64,000 nucleotides of DNA from CAVQOB01 sp963714325 (GCA_963714325.1 CAVQOB010000017.1:75935-139934); one strand, 5' to 3'. Shown: positions 1-9,501, numbered from the stretch's first letter. Notes: generated from the sequence alone by a model not told the origin. A program made the numbers and translations.

Positions 1-661
1 CGCGGTCGCGCCGTGCAGATAGCGTGTGCCGAGTTGCAGGAGGGCCGCGAAGGTGATACTGGCTGCGAATACAAGCCAATTGCCGCCGATCGAGAATGTC
101 GTGAGGTCGGTCCATGTTAACGATCTCCCCAGCGCCAGTTTGGCCGCGCCCCAGCACAGGATAACGCCGGTTCCCGCGACAAAGCCACTGACGACAGGAT
201 AAGGAATAAATCGTACGGCATTGCCGAGTTGCAGGATCCCGAGCGTCAGCAGCGTTAGACCAGCGATGGCGGCGGTTGCCATCAACACGACCAGCATATG
301 CGCGGCGGCGGCGTCCGGCGCGACGCCGGCCGCGGCAGCTAGGCTTGCGAGTTGGGCGGCCGTCACGCCGAGCAGCGCCGTCGTCGCCGAGTTCGGGTCC
401 TGCTCCGTTCGGCGGTAGGGACGCGCGGTAGCCGATAACAATTGATCCGGCGGCGAGGCCGATCAGGGTCGCTGCAAAACCCAAGGCGATGCCGCGATCG
501 CCAAACGGGGCGAACATCAGAACAGCGTAGGCCATGCATTCCGCTATCGCGAGGAGGCCGATTGTCACTCCGGCAACGTGTGGTGCATTTCGAGATAGCA
601 AGCGATCCCAAGGATCGCGGTTGCGGATTGTTGACCGGAGGCTCTGCATCATCGGCGGCAT
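1..661 (-). pseudogene. SulP family anion transporter, 5' part, frame-broken and cut by window edge
   Basis: Reading leftward from an ATG at 661-659, the product starts with a short cytoplasmic stretch followed by SulP-type membrane segments (IGLLAIAECMAYAVLMF, then ALGFAATLIGLAAGSIVIG). Between about 430 and 390 the reading frame changes: the continuation in the next frame is unmistakably SulP (NSATTALLG, then LGNAVRFIPYPVVSGFVAGT, then LTWTDLTTF) and matches the same region of the upstream paralogue at 727-2952, which has VRLVPYGVVAGFLAAT. No stop codon is met in either frame before the window edge, so the only visible defect is one frame switch. It lies 65 bases downstream of the neighbouring SulP gene in the same direction, so they are probably co-transcribed tandem duplicates. 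The C-terminal half is outside the window. Either a decayed copy or a sequencing indel. Confidence 0.75.
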
Positions 662-726
662 ATGCTTCCCGATTGTCGGCTGGAGTGGCACTATTGCGAT
701 CGTTCTTCAGTTGGGCTGCTCATCGC

Positions 727-2952
727 TCACGTCAGCGCAGCGATTTCTGTGTTGGAGAACTCCAGCCGGTCGGCCAGTGTGCGGACGACAAATCCAGTGA
801 AGGCAAGCGCCAACGCGGGTTGTTCGCGCTTCATGGCATCGAAACTGGTGCGCGAGAGTGTATACAGCAGCGAGGGCTGCTCGATCGAGACGCTGGCTGA
901 GCGGTGTTGTGCAGAAAAAAAGCCCATCTCACCAACCATGGTGCGCTGGCGCATGCGCCGCAGCATCTGTTGATTGTCGCGTGCATCGCGTTGGGTGATG
1001 GTGACCGAGCCTGTGACGATCAGGTCGATTACGTCGGCGGCGCTTCCTTGTTCATAGAGTGTTGCCGTCTCAGACAGCGCGCGGCGTTCAAAATACCGTT
1101 TAATCAGGGGAGGTGTTGCGGCAGTTCCAAGCTCGGCCAGGAGCCAGTTTGAAAAATTCTGCTCGACACTCCCCGACTGTGCCGGTGCGGTGGCGAGGAG
1201 GCTGCGCAATAGCTCATTTTCGCACCAGGCGAAGCCTTCATCGCGAGTGGCGAACGACTTGTGCGGACTTGTCGGTGTAAAAAAATCGTCGCGCACGAGT
1301 GCTTGTGCAAGGCGGGGTTGGAGACCCGTGAAGACGATCGTTATACCATTGCTCCGGACAAAGTCGCGCAGTTTGACCAGACTCATGATCGCGGACGCAT
1401 CACTGCCGCTGACGCGTTGAAAATCGAGCAGAAGGTAGCGGACCTTTGCAGGGGTTTTAGTGATAGATTGGCGAATTCGCTCAAACATGGCGTCAGCTGA
1501 GCCAAAGAACATATAGTTGGAGAGCCAGTACATCTGGATCGCCTCGCCGTGCGCGCGCAGCAGGGTGTTGGCCTCGGAACCATGATCGACAGGACTGGCG
1601 ACCTCAGCGCGTGAGACATGGCGGCGGATGGCGCCAATGCGGCTGTAGCTGAAGGCAAAGGCCAGGCAGGCGCCGACAAAACCAATCAACACGCCGGCGA
1701 TGTAGCCATAGGCGACGCAAATGGACATGACAGTGAGTGCGAAGGCGAGGTTGCGCCAGTCACGCTGCGTTATGATGCGCCGGATAGCGTCGGTCATGAG
1801 CGTGTAGCCCATGACAATGATCAGCCCGGCCAGGATCGGAATTGGCGCGACGGCGGGAAGGTTCAGCTTGAAGAAGACGACACCGCCGACGATAGCAGCG
1901 GCCGCGAAACCGCTCCAGCGGGTGATCCCACCAGCTTCCGTCAAAACACGGGTGGCACTGGTCAGTGGGCCGCAAGCCATGCCGCCGAATGGTACGGTTA
2001 CGAGATTGGCGATTCCATTGGCGCGAAACTCCGCGTCGAGGTCGCAACTGGTGGCACGGTTCGATTCAATACCGACCATCTTGACGATGAGGGATATGAT
2101 GCCGACGACGGCGATGGCGATGGCATCAGGGAGAAAGCGCAGTAATAGCCCGTAATCGACCGCGTCGCCCCGCAACGCCTGCAACGGCTGCCAGGGTGTT
2201 GCACGATCGAGCCCCAGGAGGAACCAGCCGGTACTCCCGGCAAGACTGCCAATCCCGAACAACAATCCGAGGTCAACTATGAGTGCGCCCGTTATGATGG
2301 CTGCGGGCAGTAAGAATGGGCTTTTGATGCGGGCGCGCAACGCAAATAGTGCCAGCGCAAACAGCAGCGCAACAAGTGCGCGAGGTGCCACGTCGGCCGA
2401 TAGCGGTGTCGTCAAGTTGTTCAGCGAAAAGGGCCGGCCAGTGGCCAGCTTAATGCCAGCGACGAGCAAGAGGCATCCTGTCGCCGCCAAAAAACCTGCG
2501 ACGACGCCATAAGGGACAAGGCGGACGTAGCTAGCGAGTTGGAACCAGCCGATGAGGGCGCACAGTATCGCGAAAAGTCCGCCGGTCATCGACATCACCA
2601 ACAGGACGTGCAGGACCGCACTGGCAGTCGAACCACCCTGCCGCGTGATGGTCTCTGCGACGGTTGCTGAAAGCACAATCATGATGGCGGTTTGTGGAAT
2701 ATCCATGCCATTGCCGAGCGGCGGCAAGGTGGTCAAGGCAGAGATGATTGCACCGGCGATGCATGTGCCGACCAGGATAGACCACAGCAGCTGCGGCACG
2801 CCGCTACCGAGATCACCCGGCAAGATCAGGGCGCTGTAGGAAACTGCGAAGGCAATGACCAGGATCGCCGCAATAAGTCCGGCCAGCGCATCACGTGCTA
2901 CGTTGACCAAAGCTGCGGGTGATCGCGTTGCAGTGAAGAATGCCTGTGCCAA
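727..2952 (-). CDS. SulP family anion transporter with STAS and cyclic-nucleotide-binding domains
   Basis: A 741-residue protein with three parts. Residues 1-430 form the multi-pass SulP core (about 10-12 hydrophobic segments, including VRLVPYGVVAGFLAATGC). Residues about 465-575 form a STAS domain (LLLDFQRVSGSDASAIMSL). Residues about 610-735 form a cyclic-nucleotide-binding domain with the phosphate-binding cassette pattern GEMGFFSAQHRSASV, which keeps the Glu, Arg and Ser positions used to hold cAMP in the CAP family. SulP proteins carry sulfate, bicarbonate or other anions across the inner membrane; the substrate here is not predictable. The C-terminal domain suggests gating by cyclic nucleotide, fitting the nearby adenylate cyclase (4638-6854) and Crp/Fnr gene. 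It is transcribed leftward ahead of a second, broken SulP gene. Confidence 0.9.
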   Translation of the reverse strand: MAQAFFTATRSPAALVNVARDALAGLIAAILVIAFAVSYSALILPGDLGSGVPQLLWSILVGTCIAGAIISALTTLPPLGNGMDIPQTAIMIVLSATVAETITRQGGSTASAVLHVLLVMSMTGGLFAILCALIGWFQLASYVRLVPYGVVAGFLAATGCLLLVAGIKLATGRPFSLNNLTTPLSADVAPRALVALLFALALFALRARIKSPFLLPAAIITGALIVDLGLLFGIGSLAGSTGWFLLGLDRATPWQPLQALRGDAVDYGLLLRFLPDAIAIAVVGIISLIVKMVGIESNRATSCDLDAEFRANGIANLVTVPFGGMACGPLTSATRVLTEAGGITRWSGFAAAAIVGGVVFFKLNLPAVAPIPILAGLIIVMGYTLMTDAIRRIITQRDWRNLAFALTVMSICVAYGYIAGVLIGFVGACLAFAFSYSRIGAIRRHVSRAEVASPVDHGSEANTLLRAHGEAIQMYWLSNYMFFGSADAMFERIRQSITKTPAKVRYLLLDFQRVSGSDASAIMSLVKLRDFVRSNGITIVFTGLQPRLAQALVRDDFFTPTSPHKSFATRDEGFAWCENELLRSLLATAPAQSGSVEQNFSNWLLAELGTAATPPLIKRYFERRALSETATLYEQGSAADVIDLIVTGSVTITQRDARDNQQMLRRMRQRTMVGEMGFFSAQHRSASVSIEQPSLLYTLSRTSFDAMKREQPALALAFTGFVVRTLADRLEFSNTEIAALT

Positions 2953-3177
2953 ACAATATCCCGACTTCCAAAAAGGGCGTGGTGCTCAAAACAGAGCTTA
3001 GCATTGGTATTGGCAAGTTCAATTTATTCAGTGGGCTTGTTATCCCGCTTGTTGGGGTTAAGCGTTAAGGATTGCTGGCGATCCGCGTGTTGCTTCCTGT
3101 GGCCCGCTATGGCCAAATACGACGCCGCCGATGCAACCTGTGCAGGGCGTGGCCATTTCAATCTGGAGCCCGGCGCA

Positions 3178-3882
3178 ATGCCATTCGCCACGCGTGCAAA
3201 ATTGCTGAAGAGTATCTTGCTGCTTGCTGAGGTGGCGCCTGCCGATCTTGAACGCTTGGCGGCGACGTGCACATGGCGGGACTACGAACCCGACACGGAT
3301 ATCCTGACCTATCAAGACGGCTCGACGGATGTCCAATTTCTGGTCTCGGGCAAGGTCCGGGTGATGATCTACTCGGCGCAGGGCACGGCCGTTGTCTTTA
3401 CCGATCTTGCGGCGGGGGAAATCTTCGGCGAGCTTTCGGCCATTGACGGCAAACCTCGATCGGCCAGCGTTTCGGCGATTGAGAACAGCACGGTTGCGTG
3501 CCTCTCTTCAAAACAGTTCTTGAAGCTCATTGCCGAACAACCGACGCTGGCGATCGGGTTGACGCGGAGCCTCGTCAGCGACATCCGGCGCCTCGATGAA
3601 CGTGTGCTGGAATTCAGTATCCTCAATGTGCCCGGCCGTATTCAAGCTGAGCTCTTGCGCTATGCCGATGAAGTGGCGCCGAAGGGGCCGGATGCCGTGC
3701 TGCTCAATCCGGCGCCGTCGCTGTCTGACCTCGCCAGCCGGGTCAGCACCCACCGGGAGGCGGTGTCACGGGAATTGAGCAGGCTTGCCCAGTCCGGCCT
3801 GCTGCATCGCGAGGGGACTGCCATCCGTATCCTCAGCCGCTCGAAATTGCAGGCCCTGGTGCAATCCGCGAAAGGCGAATAG
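3178..3882 (+). CDS. Crp/Fnr family transcriptional regulator
   Basis: The reading frame is open from 3004, but the ATG at 3178 is preceded by GGAG at a 9-base spacing and gives a 234-residue protein of normal Crp length; the ATG at 3109 has no visible ribosome site. The N-terminal half is a cyclic-nucleotide-binding domain whose phosphate-binding cassette FGELSAIDGKPRSASV keeps the Glu, Arg and Ser positions that bind cAMP in CAP. A long dimer helix (LTRSLVSDIRRLDERV) leads to a C-terminal winged helix (LSDLASRVSTHREAVSRELSRL). There is no N-terminal cysteine cluster, so it is not an oxygen-sensing Fnr with an iron-sulfur centre. It is divergent from the SulP transporter gene at 2952 and one gene away from an adenylate cyclase, its plausible signal source. 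Exact ligand and regulon are inference. Confidence 0.88.
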   Translation: MPFATRAKLLKSILLLAEVAPADLERLAATCTWRDYEPDTDILTYQDGSTDVQFLVSGKVRVMIYSAQGTAVVFTDLAAGEIFGELSAIDGKPRSASVSAIENSTVACLSSKQFLKLIAEQPTLAIGLTRSLVSDIRRLDERVLEFSILNVPGRIQAELLRYADEVAPKGPDAVLLNPAPSLSDLASRVSTHREAVSRELSRLAQSGLLHREGTAIRILSRSKLQALVQSAKGE

Positions 3883-4008
3883 TGCGGGGTTCCCGATTGA
3901 AGGTCCAGCCTCAATCCATCCGGTGACGATTGGCAAATGTCAACGACAGGGGAGGGTGCTCCCACGCAATCTGGCTCCACTGACGGTTTCAAACGGTGGA
4001 GTCAACCA

Positions 4009-4611
4009 ATGCTGAGAACCAACCACGTCGAATTTCCCGTGACCTGCCGGCAGCTGTCGTCGGTTGACTATTGCGGCATTGTCGAGCACCTCTTGGCGCT
4101 TGATTTTTCCGCCCGCTATGACCGTTTTGGGCGCATCACGACTGATGCCGATATCCGCGCCTACGCGACCGGTCTCGCAGAGCGGGGGGGCATCAGGTTT
4201 GGGCTGTTCCGGGGCCAGGCCCTGGTTGGTATGCTTGAGCTATTGCCGCTGGATCGTCCGTGGCGACGGCGTGCGGAGTTGGCGATGACGGTGTCGCGGG
4301 ATCTGCCACGGCGCGTGTTTGGCGGGGGACTGCTCAGACATGCGGTTCGCGCCGCGCGCCAACTTGGCTTTACACATCTGCTGGCAGCCGGCGTTGGGTC
4401 AGACCTGTTGCTGCGTGATCTGATCGTCGAACTCTGCTGTGATACCTGCTTGGGGCAACGCGCCGACGCGACCAAAGACGTGCAATGGATCGAGCAACAT
4501 CACGGATTGGAGCATGCCATGACGGGCCAGCGGGACGTTACGGCGGTGATTGCACTCCGTAATCGGGACACAGCAAAGACAGCACGAAAAGCGGTAATGG
4601 CAGGGAGTTGA
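4009..4611 (+). CDS. GNAT-like N-acetyltransferase fold protein
   Basis: A 200-residue protein from the ATG at 4009, chosen because GGTGGAG lies 7 bases upstream; an ATG at 3937 would add 24 residues but has no good ribosome site. The segment about 30-60 (DFSARYDRFGRITTDADIRAY) resembles the opening helix-loop of GNAT proteins seen in alphaproteobacteria, followed by strands like FGLFRGQALVGMLELLPL and a hydrophobic helix where the acetyl-CoA loop would be (RRVFGGGLLRHAVRAARQLG). The CoA pyrophosphate motif Q/RxxGxG/A is only approximate (RRVFGGG), so catalytic activity is uncertain. It follows the Crp/Fnr gene by 126 bases in the same direction and converges on the cyclase gene. Family call by pattern only. 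Confidence 0.6.
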   Translation: MLRTNHVEFPVTCRQLSSVDYCGIVEHLLALDFSARYDRFGRITTDADIRAYATGLAERGGIRFGLFRGQALVGMLELLPLDRPWRRRAELAMTVSRDLPRRVFGGGLLRHAVRAARQLGFTHLLAAGVGSDLLLRDLIVELCCDTCLGQRADATKDVQWIEQHHGLEHAMTGQRDVTAVIALRNRDTAKTARKAVMAGS

Positions 4612-4637
4612 GGCTGACTGGCAGCCACCATTGCTGG

Positions 4638-6854
4638 CTACTTATCCGTCATGTTGCGGATAGGGCTCCAGTCAATCGTCGCACTGGTCTTGGCCTCGCC
4701 GCACAATGCGGCAAAACGTTCATAAAACGTGTGCAGCGCCGGATGTCGGGCGGCCAGCATACGGGCAGACTGTGCAGCGGATTCAAAACGCTTTTTGCGA
4801 TAATCGGCAAGGGCTGCATTGTGCTGGCGGCGGAGCGCGACGAACTCAGGGCTCAGGCTTGCGTCAGCGCCGCCCGTCAGGACGTAAATTCGTGTCGGGC
4901 TGGCGCGTCCTTTGACGCGCACCTCGTCAACTTCGAGCCACGCCAGATCAGCCGCTGCTGCCTTGGTCTCTTCGGTCGCCAGAATTTCGACACCATAGAA
5001 TTTCGTCAATCCGTCGAGGCGTGAAGCGACATTGACGGGATCTCCAATGGCTGAATAGTCGAAGCGGCGGATCGACCCGAGATTCCCAACCGAACAGACT
5101 CCGGTATTGAGGCCAACACCAAAGCGTGCGATGCGCGGATCACGCCCGAGCGCAATATCGGTTTCGCGTCGGTCGGCATTGAACTGGACGAGCGCCCTGC
5201 TCATAGCGAGCGCCGCCAGACAAGCTTGACGGGCGTGCTGCGGGGCGTCTAACGGCGCATTCCAGAAGGCCATGACGGCGTCGCCCATGTATTTGTCGAT
5301 GGTGCCGTCGTGGGCCAGGATGATGTCTGTCATCGGCGTCAGATAATCGTTCATGAACGCCGTCAGCTGTTCGGCGGTCAGGCCTTCCGACAACCCGGTG
5401 AAGTCGCGCAGGTCGCAAAAGAGGAGCGTGAGTTCGCGAGCCTCGCCGCCGAGTACGAGCCGCTCTGGCGTCGTCGCTAGGCGCTCAACGACGGCCGGAG
5501 ATACGAACCGGCCAAACGCCTCTTTGACGTGTGCCTTCTGGTGCCGTTCATGCCGGAACAATTCGACGACGCAACTGAGGTATGTGAGGCCGGCTGTCAC
5601 CGACGGATAAATCGGATCGATCAGCACACCTGCGCGCGAGAAGGCGAACCAGCCGCCGGCAGCCATAACGACGACAGCCGCAAAGCCAACCAGCGCGCCG
5701 ATAATGGGTGAAGCAATATAGGCGAGCGTCGCAACGCCGGTCGCCAGCAGCAGTGCCGCCAGAATTTCGACGGCGGGAGCCCAATCGGGGCGCGCGAGTT
5801 TCCCGCCCTCAATGACATGTTCGATCAGTTGGGCATGGACTTCGACACCAGCAACGACGCGATCAATCGGCGTCGCACGCTGATCAAGCAAGCCCGCGGC
5901 ACTCGCGCCGACCAGTAGGATGCGTCCCTGGATTTCGTCGGCAGGGACGTCGCCCGCCAACAGTTTCCAAGCCGGGATAAATCGCGCAGGTTCGGTGCGG
6001 CTGAAATAGATGCGACGCTCAGCGTGCGGGCCCGTATCGATTTCAAAGGCGCCAATCTTCACGGCGTTGATTCCCGTCGATCGACCAAAGGCCGTCTGCC
6101 CGCTGGCATTCGATGATCGGATGGCAATTGTTGACGCCGCTTGCGCCGTGCGCAGGGTCTCGGCTGCAAGACTGGGAACGAGGGTTTGCCCGTGCCGGAC
6201 CAGGAGTGGCACTTCGCGGATCACCTGATCGCGGCCCGGCAACCAATTGAGGGCGCCAATGCCGGCGGCAGCGTCAGCCAGGACTGGAAGGGGGGCCGTC
6301 GCATGCAGGTACTCGGTCACCCAGGGTTGTGGCTCGTCGCCGGCATGGACAAATCCGGCCTTCACTGAGAGTGCTGCGCGAGTGGGGCCGGATTGCGTCA
6401 TGATGGCACCAATGACGACGGGCATTTGCGTCATGGATTGCGCAAAACGATCGTCATTGCTGGCAACGCTCGCTAGTGCCGATTGTAAAGCCGCGCGCTG
6501 GCTATCGGAGGTCATGCTTTTCAGGACTTGCTCGGGGCTGAGGCGGTCGGGTTCAGAAAAAACCATGTCGAAGGCGAGCGTTGCCGCCTCCTTGGCCGCG
6601 GCCTTGTTGACCAACTCGGCCAGTACCGAGCGTGGCCACGGCCATTGGCCGATCCTGGCCAGCAACTCGTCATCGATATCGATGATGCGAACCGGAGACT
6701 GTGGGGACCAAGTGCGCGGTTGCAGGCGCTGGTAGCCGTCGAACACCAAATTGGCGAGATGCTCAAAAATCGGTGGACGCACTAGCGCCAGTGTCAACAG
6801 CGCCAGCAGCGGCAAGGCAAAAAAAACGAGATAGCTGCGGCGAATGGTTTTCAT
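4638..6854 (-). CDS. CHASE2-domain class III adenylate/guanylate cyclase
   Basis: A 738-residue membrane protein. It has an N-terminal transmembrane helix (residues about 8-25), a periplasmic CHASE2 sensor region (about 30-355, with the typical PVRIIDIDDELLARIGQWPW opening), then three tightly packed transmembrane helices (about 365-445), then a class III cyclase catalytic domain (about 470-640). Catalytic marks are the two metal-binding aspartates (FCDLRDFTGLSE and KYMGDAVMAFWN) and the VNVASRLDGLT segment with the transition-state Asn and Arg. The reaction is nucleoside triphosphate to cyclic nucleotide at the inner membrane; ATP is the likelier substrate. It is convergent with the GNAT-like gene and followed upstream by envelope sugar/methyl-transfer genes. 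CHASE2 cyclases are often found beside FecR proteins, and one is present at 11134-11931. Confidence 0.93.
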   Translation of the reverse strand: MKTIRRSYLVFFALPLLALLTLALVRPPIFEHLANLVFDGYQRLQPRTWSPQSPVRIIDIDDELLARIGQWPWPRSVLAELVNKAAAKEAATLAFDMVFSEPDRLSPEQVLKSMTSDSQRAALQSALASVASNDDRFAQSMTQMPVVIGAIMTQSGPTRAALSVKAGFVHAGDEPQPWVTEYLHATAPLPVLADAAAGIGALNWLPGRDQVIREVPLLVRHGQTLVPSLAAETLRTAQAASTIAIRSSNASGQTAFGRSTGINAVKIGAFEIDTGPHAERRIYFSRTEPARFIPAWKLLAGDVPADEIQGRILLVGASAAGLLDQRATPIDRVVAGVEVHAQLIEHVIEGGKLARPDWAPAVEILAALLLATGVATLAYIASPIIGALVGFAAVVVMAAGGWFAFSRAGVLIDPIYPSVTAGLTYLSCVVELFRHERHQKAHVKEAFGRFVSPAVVERLATTPERLVLGGEARELTLLFCDLRDFTGLSEGLTAEQLTAFMNDYLTPMTDIILAHDGTIDKYMGDAVMAFWNAPLDAPQHARQACLAALAMSRALVQFNADRRETDIALGRDPRIARFGVGLNTGVCSVGNLGSIRRFDYSAIGDPVNVASRLDGLTKFYGVEILATEETKAAAADLAWLEVDEVRVKGRASPTRIYVLTGGADASLSPEFVALRRQHNAALADYRKKRFESAAQSARMLAARHPALHTFYERFAALCGEAKTSATIDWSPIRNMTDK

Positions 6855-6896
6855 CGCAAGCCCCAGTGCGAAGCGTTGACCGGTGCAGGTCGTCGG

Positions 6897-7724
6897 TTAT
6901 CCCTCATGGACGGCCAGGCCGATCGTCGTCGCGACATGAGCAATCAACGCCAGGCGTTCGACGGGTACGAACAGGTGGTTCCATCCGGCCGGAACAAAAC
7001 GGGGCTCGCGGCCGATCGCGAGCGAGGACTGTGTCATTTCGCAATCGAAATAATCGTTCTCCTCCAGGAACGCCGCGAAGAATTCGAAGTCGGCGCCGCC
7101 CAGTAGTTCGATGCCGGTGATCGGGCGCAACAATTGGACGGCGTCGGAAGCACCTGTCAGCACCGCTTGCTCGTGGCCTTCGACATCTAGCTTGATGAAG
7201 GAGACTTCGTGGATCGCGTTCGCGGCGATCCAGGAATCGAGGGTGGCCGCGGGGACGCGATGCTCGCGGGTTGTGCCGTGCTGCCGCGCGAAAGTCGCGT
7301 CGAGGCCGGAGCTTGTGGTCAGCAGACCATGCGGATTGATCGTTTCGAAGAACACCGCTTCGCCATTGCGGTCGGACAGCGCGACAGCGTGAACGGCGAT
7401 TGAGGACGCAAGTTTTGGATTGATGGCGATGTTAGCCTGCAGGCGTTGGCGGATCGATAGCAGTGGTTCGAAGGCGTGCACCGTTATGTCAGGGCGGCAT
7501 GCGGCTGCAAGCAGCGTGAACAAGCCGGTGTTGGCGCCGACATCCAGGACATCGCCCGGGAGGGCCCGAACGATGCCCGCCACGAGGGCGGGATAGGGCT
7601 CTTCATATCCGGCCAAACCGTGATTCTGGGCGAGCGCGACAACGTGATCGAGGCCATCGCAATCGTCCATCTGGAAGCTGACGGTGCGACTCGCACTCGC
7701 GAGATTGAAAGGGAGAATGGCCAT
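6897..7724 (-). CDS. FkbM family methyltransferase
   Basis: A 275-residue S-adenosylmethionine-dependent methyltransferase. The SAM-binding glycine motif is DVLDVGANTGLFTLLAA (around residue 57), followed by the acidic ribose contact in VHAFEP, and the FkbM hallmark SFIKLDVEGHEQAVLTGA around residue 175. FkbM proteins O-methylate sugars or other small substituents on polysaccharides and natural products. The gene is transcribed leftward between a glycosyltransferase (7728-8831, three bases upstream) and the cyclase, so it is probably co-transcribed with the glycosyltransferase and a second methyltransferase in a small glycan-modification operon. The acceptor is unknown. Confidence 0.85.
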   Translation of the reverse strand: MAILPFNLASASRTVSFQMDDCDGLDHVVALAQNHGLAGYEEPYPALVAGIVRALPGDVLDVGANTGLFTLLAAACRPDITVHAFEPLLSIRQRLQANIAINPKLASSIAVHAVALSDRNGEAVFFETINPHGLLTTSSGLDATFARQHGTTREHRVPAATLDSWIAANAIHEVSFIKLDVEGHEQAVLTGASDAVQLLRPITGIELLGGADFEFFAAFLEENDYFDCEMTQSSLAIGREPRFVPAGWNHLFVPVERLALIAHVATTIGLAVHEG

Positions 7725-7727
7725 GGC

Positions 7728-8831
7728 TTAGCCAACGATCTTTCGCAAGAGAAGCATGAAGGCTGCACCAAGAAGGGTCGCCACCACAAGTGTGCCCCAT
7801 GATTTTAGCCGAACATTGCTATCGCTAACCTCACGTTCCAGGGCCTCCAGCCGTTGTGTCAATGGCAGCAAGGTCGGTCCGCGGATGCTTTCGATGCGGG
7901 CGCGCTCGGAGATGTGGAAGATGCTGCGTCGCCAGTCCTTGATGAGATCCAGAAGTTCGTCGCGTGTCAGGAATGCCGTCCAGATATCGTCCAATTCGAC
8001 AAGCAGTCCATCGGGCGTCTCGCGGTATTGCAATTCCCAAGGTTTTTTGACGATGTAATGCACAATCCGAGTGCCGTCCGCCGGCGATTTCGCGGCGTAG
8101 TAATAAAAATGTCGAAGGAGATTATAGCGTTCTTCGATGAAAGTGACGCGGTTGGCGAGGATCACATTGAGGAGACCCTGGTCGCCGCCGTCGTCAGATT
8201 CGACACCCGGCGCCGTCGCAAAGACATGGTCACGCAAAGTCGTCGCCGGAGTGAATACCAGTACGCCGGAGTTGAAGCGCTCGGATGTGCGATGCTCGAC
8301 GTAGTCGGGGCAGACGAGAAACTCAGTGCGGTCGAACAAGTGATCAATCGGCCCGAGGATCACGCAATCGATATCGATGAAGAAGACGCGCGACAGCGGT
8401 GTAAGCGCAAAGGTCCACAATTTTGCGAGAACGTTCTTGAACTCGCTTCGGTCCGATCGATAACTCTCCTCCAAGAGCGGTGGTACGACGATCTGATGGA
8501 CATGGGCGATACCGGCTGGAATCTCGATCGGCTTCGAGACAAGCAGGATCACTGGCTTGGTCGAGACTTTACGCAGTGATCTGAGCCAGACAACCATGCC
8601 CCAGCGATAGTCAGGCGTGACATAGCTGACGAAGGCGTGCCGCTTGGCATTGCCTGGAAACAGGTTCTCGCGGGTGATCAGGTCTGCAACGGTTTGTGCG
8701 AGCGCCTCGGCGACGGCCATGACTTCATGCGTTTGATCGATGTGACAACGGGCGACGCTGGTGGCAATCCGATGGACACCGGAAGTGTCGGCGTTTCCCC
8801 GCTCGCCCAACGGCTGTTCGATGGCGTTCAT
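7728..8831 (-). CDS. GT8-like glycosyltransferase with C-terminal membrane anchor
   Basis: About 367 residues from the ATG at 8831; an in-frame ATG at 8855 would overlap the upstream gene by 14 bases. The Rossmann-type region includes the metal-binding DxD motif in RVFFIDIDCVILGPIDHLF, followed by FNSGVLVFTP and DDGGDQGLLNVIL, a pattern typical of GT8/glycogenin-like retaining transferases. A short coiled stretch (LLPLTQRLEALEREVSDS) precedes a final hydrophobic helix (TLVVATLLGAAFMLLLRK) that probably holds the enzyme at the inner membrane face. It sits between two methyltransferases, suggesting assembly of a methylated surface glycan. Donor and acceptor sugars are unknown. Confidence 0.72.
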   Translation of the reverse strand: MNAIEQPLGERGNADTSGVHRIATSVARCHIDQTHEVMAVAEALAQTVADLITRENLFPGNAKRHAFVSYVTPDYRWGMVVWLRSLRKVSTKPVILLVSKPIEIPAGIAHVHQIVVPPLLEESYRSDRSEFKNVLAKLWTFALTPLSRVFFIDIDCVILGPIDHLFDRTEFLVCPDYVEHRTSERFNSGVLVFTPATTLRDHVFATAPGVESDDGGDQGLLNVILANRVTFIEERYNLLRHFYYYAAKSPADGTRIVHYIVKKPWELQYRETPDGLLVELDDIWTAFLTRDELLDLIKDWRRSIFHISERARIESIRGPTLLPLTQRLEALEREVSDSNVRLKSWGTLVVATLLGAAFMLLLRKIVG

Positions 8832-8841
8832 TCCCGCGACC

Positions 8842-9501
8842 CTACCACTGCACATTCATCAGTTGTTCTCGGCGCCACAAGTAAAGCCGTCGGGGTGGCC
8901 AGGGCGCAATCCAATCGTCGATGGCGTCAACAGTTTCGTCAGACAAGGAAAACGGCGGCGAGAACAGGTCGAGCAACCGGAAATCTCCAGAGCGGACGTC
9001 GGTGTTGGCGAACGTCCGGTCGTTGATGTGTGACGTTAGGAGCGCGTAAGGGATTGTCGACGCCAGGAACGCGTTCAAGGAAGCACGGATGTCGGCATAG
9101 GAGAGGTGGAACCAGCAGTCGCGGCAAAGCCAAAGGTCGGCGCCGGGAAATGTCATGCTGCGGATATCGCTGACGCCGATCGAAAGGTGCTCAGTCTCAA
9201 GATGCTTAAGCGAAGCGACAAGTTCCGGAACCAGATCAAAGCCATGGTATCTGAGCTTTCGACGCGCCAATACATCGACCATCCAATTCATGTCGCCGCA
9301 GGGGGCGTCGACAATCGACGTGATGTCATGGCGTTCGAACAGGTTGATCAACGCGGGAACGAGGTTTGCAGCATAGCACTTTTCAGAGCCAGGACCGCTG
9401 ACGGTTTCGGACGACCCCCAGAGTGACTGCCGATAAATCGCTGTAAACCGGTCTTGCACCGTTGGCATGGCTAGCATCGCTGCATACGTTCTTTCGCCCA
9501 T
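8842..9501 (-). CDS. class I SAM-dependent methyltransferase
   Basis: A 220-residue protein from the ATG at 9501, chosen because GAGG sits about 9 bases upstream and because family members begin near the segment RFTAIYRQSLWGSSETVSGP; the frame continues upstream to a TTG at 9669 with unlike-looking residues. The SAM motif is ITSIVDAPCGDMNWMVDVL, followed by YHGFDLVPELV and ADLWLCRDCWFHLSYADI. This subgroup is usually found in polysaccharide clusters. Its stop codon lies 10 bases before the glycosyltransferase start, so the two are co-transcribed. The substrate is unknown, but a sugar of a surface polysaccharide or protein glycan is likely. Confidence 0.78.
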   Translation of the reverse strand: MGERTYAAMLAMPTVQDRFTAIYRQSLWGSSETVSGPGSEKCYAANLVPALINLFERHDITSIVDAPCGDMNWMVDVLARRKLRYHGFDLVPELVASLKHLETEHLSIGVSDIRSMTFPGADLWLCRDCWFHLSYADIRASLNAFLASTIPYALLTSHINDRTFANTDVRSGDFRLLDLFSPPFSLSDETVDAIDDWIAPWPPRRLYLWRREQLMNVQW

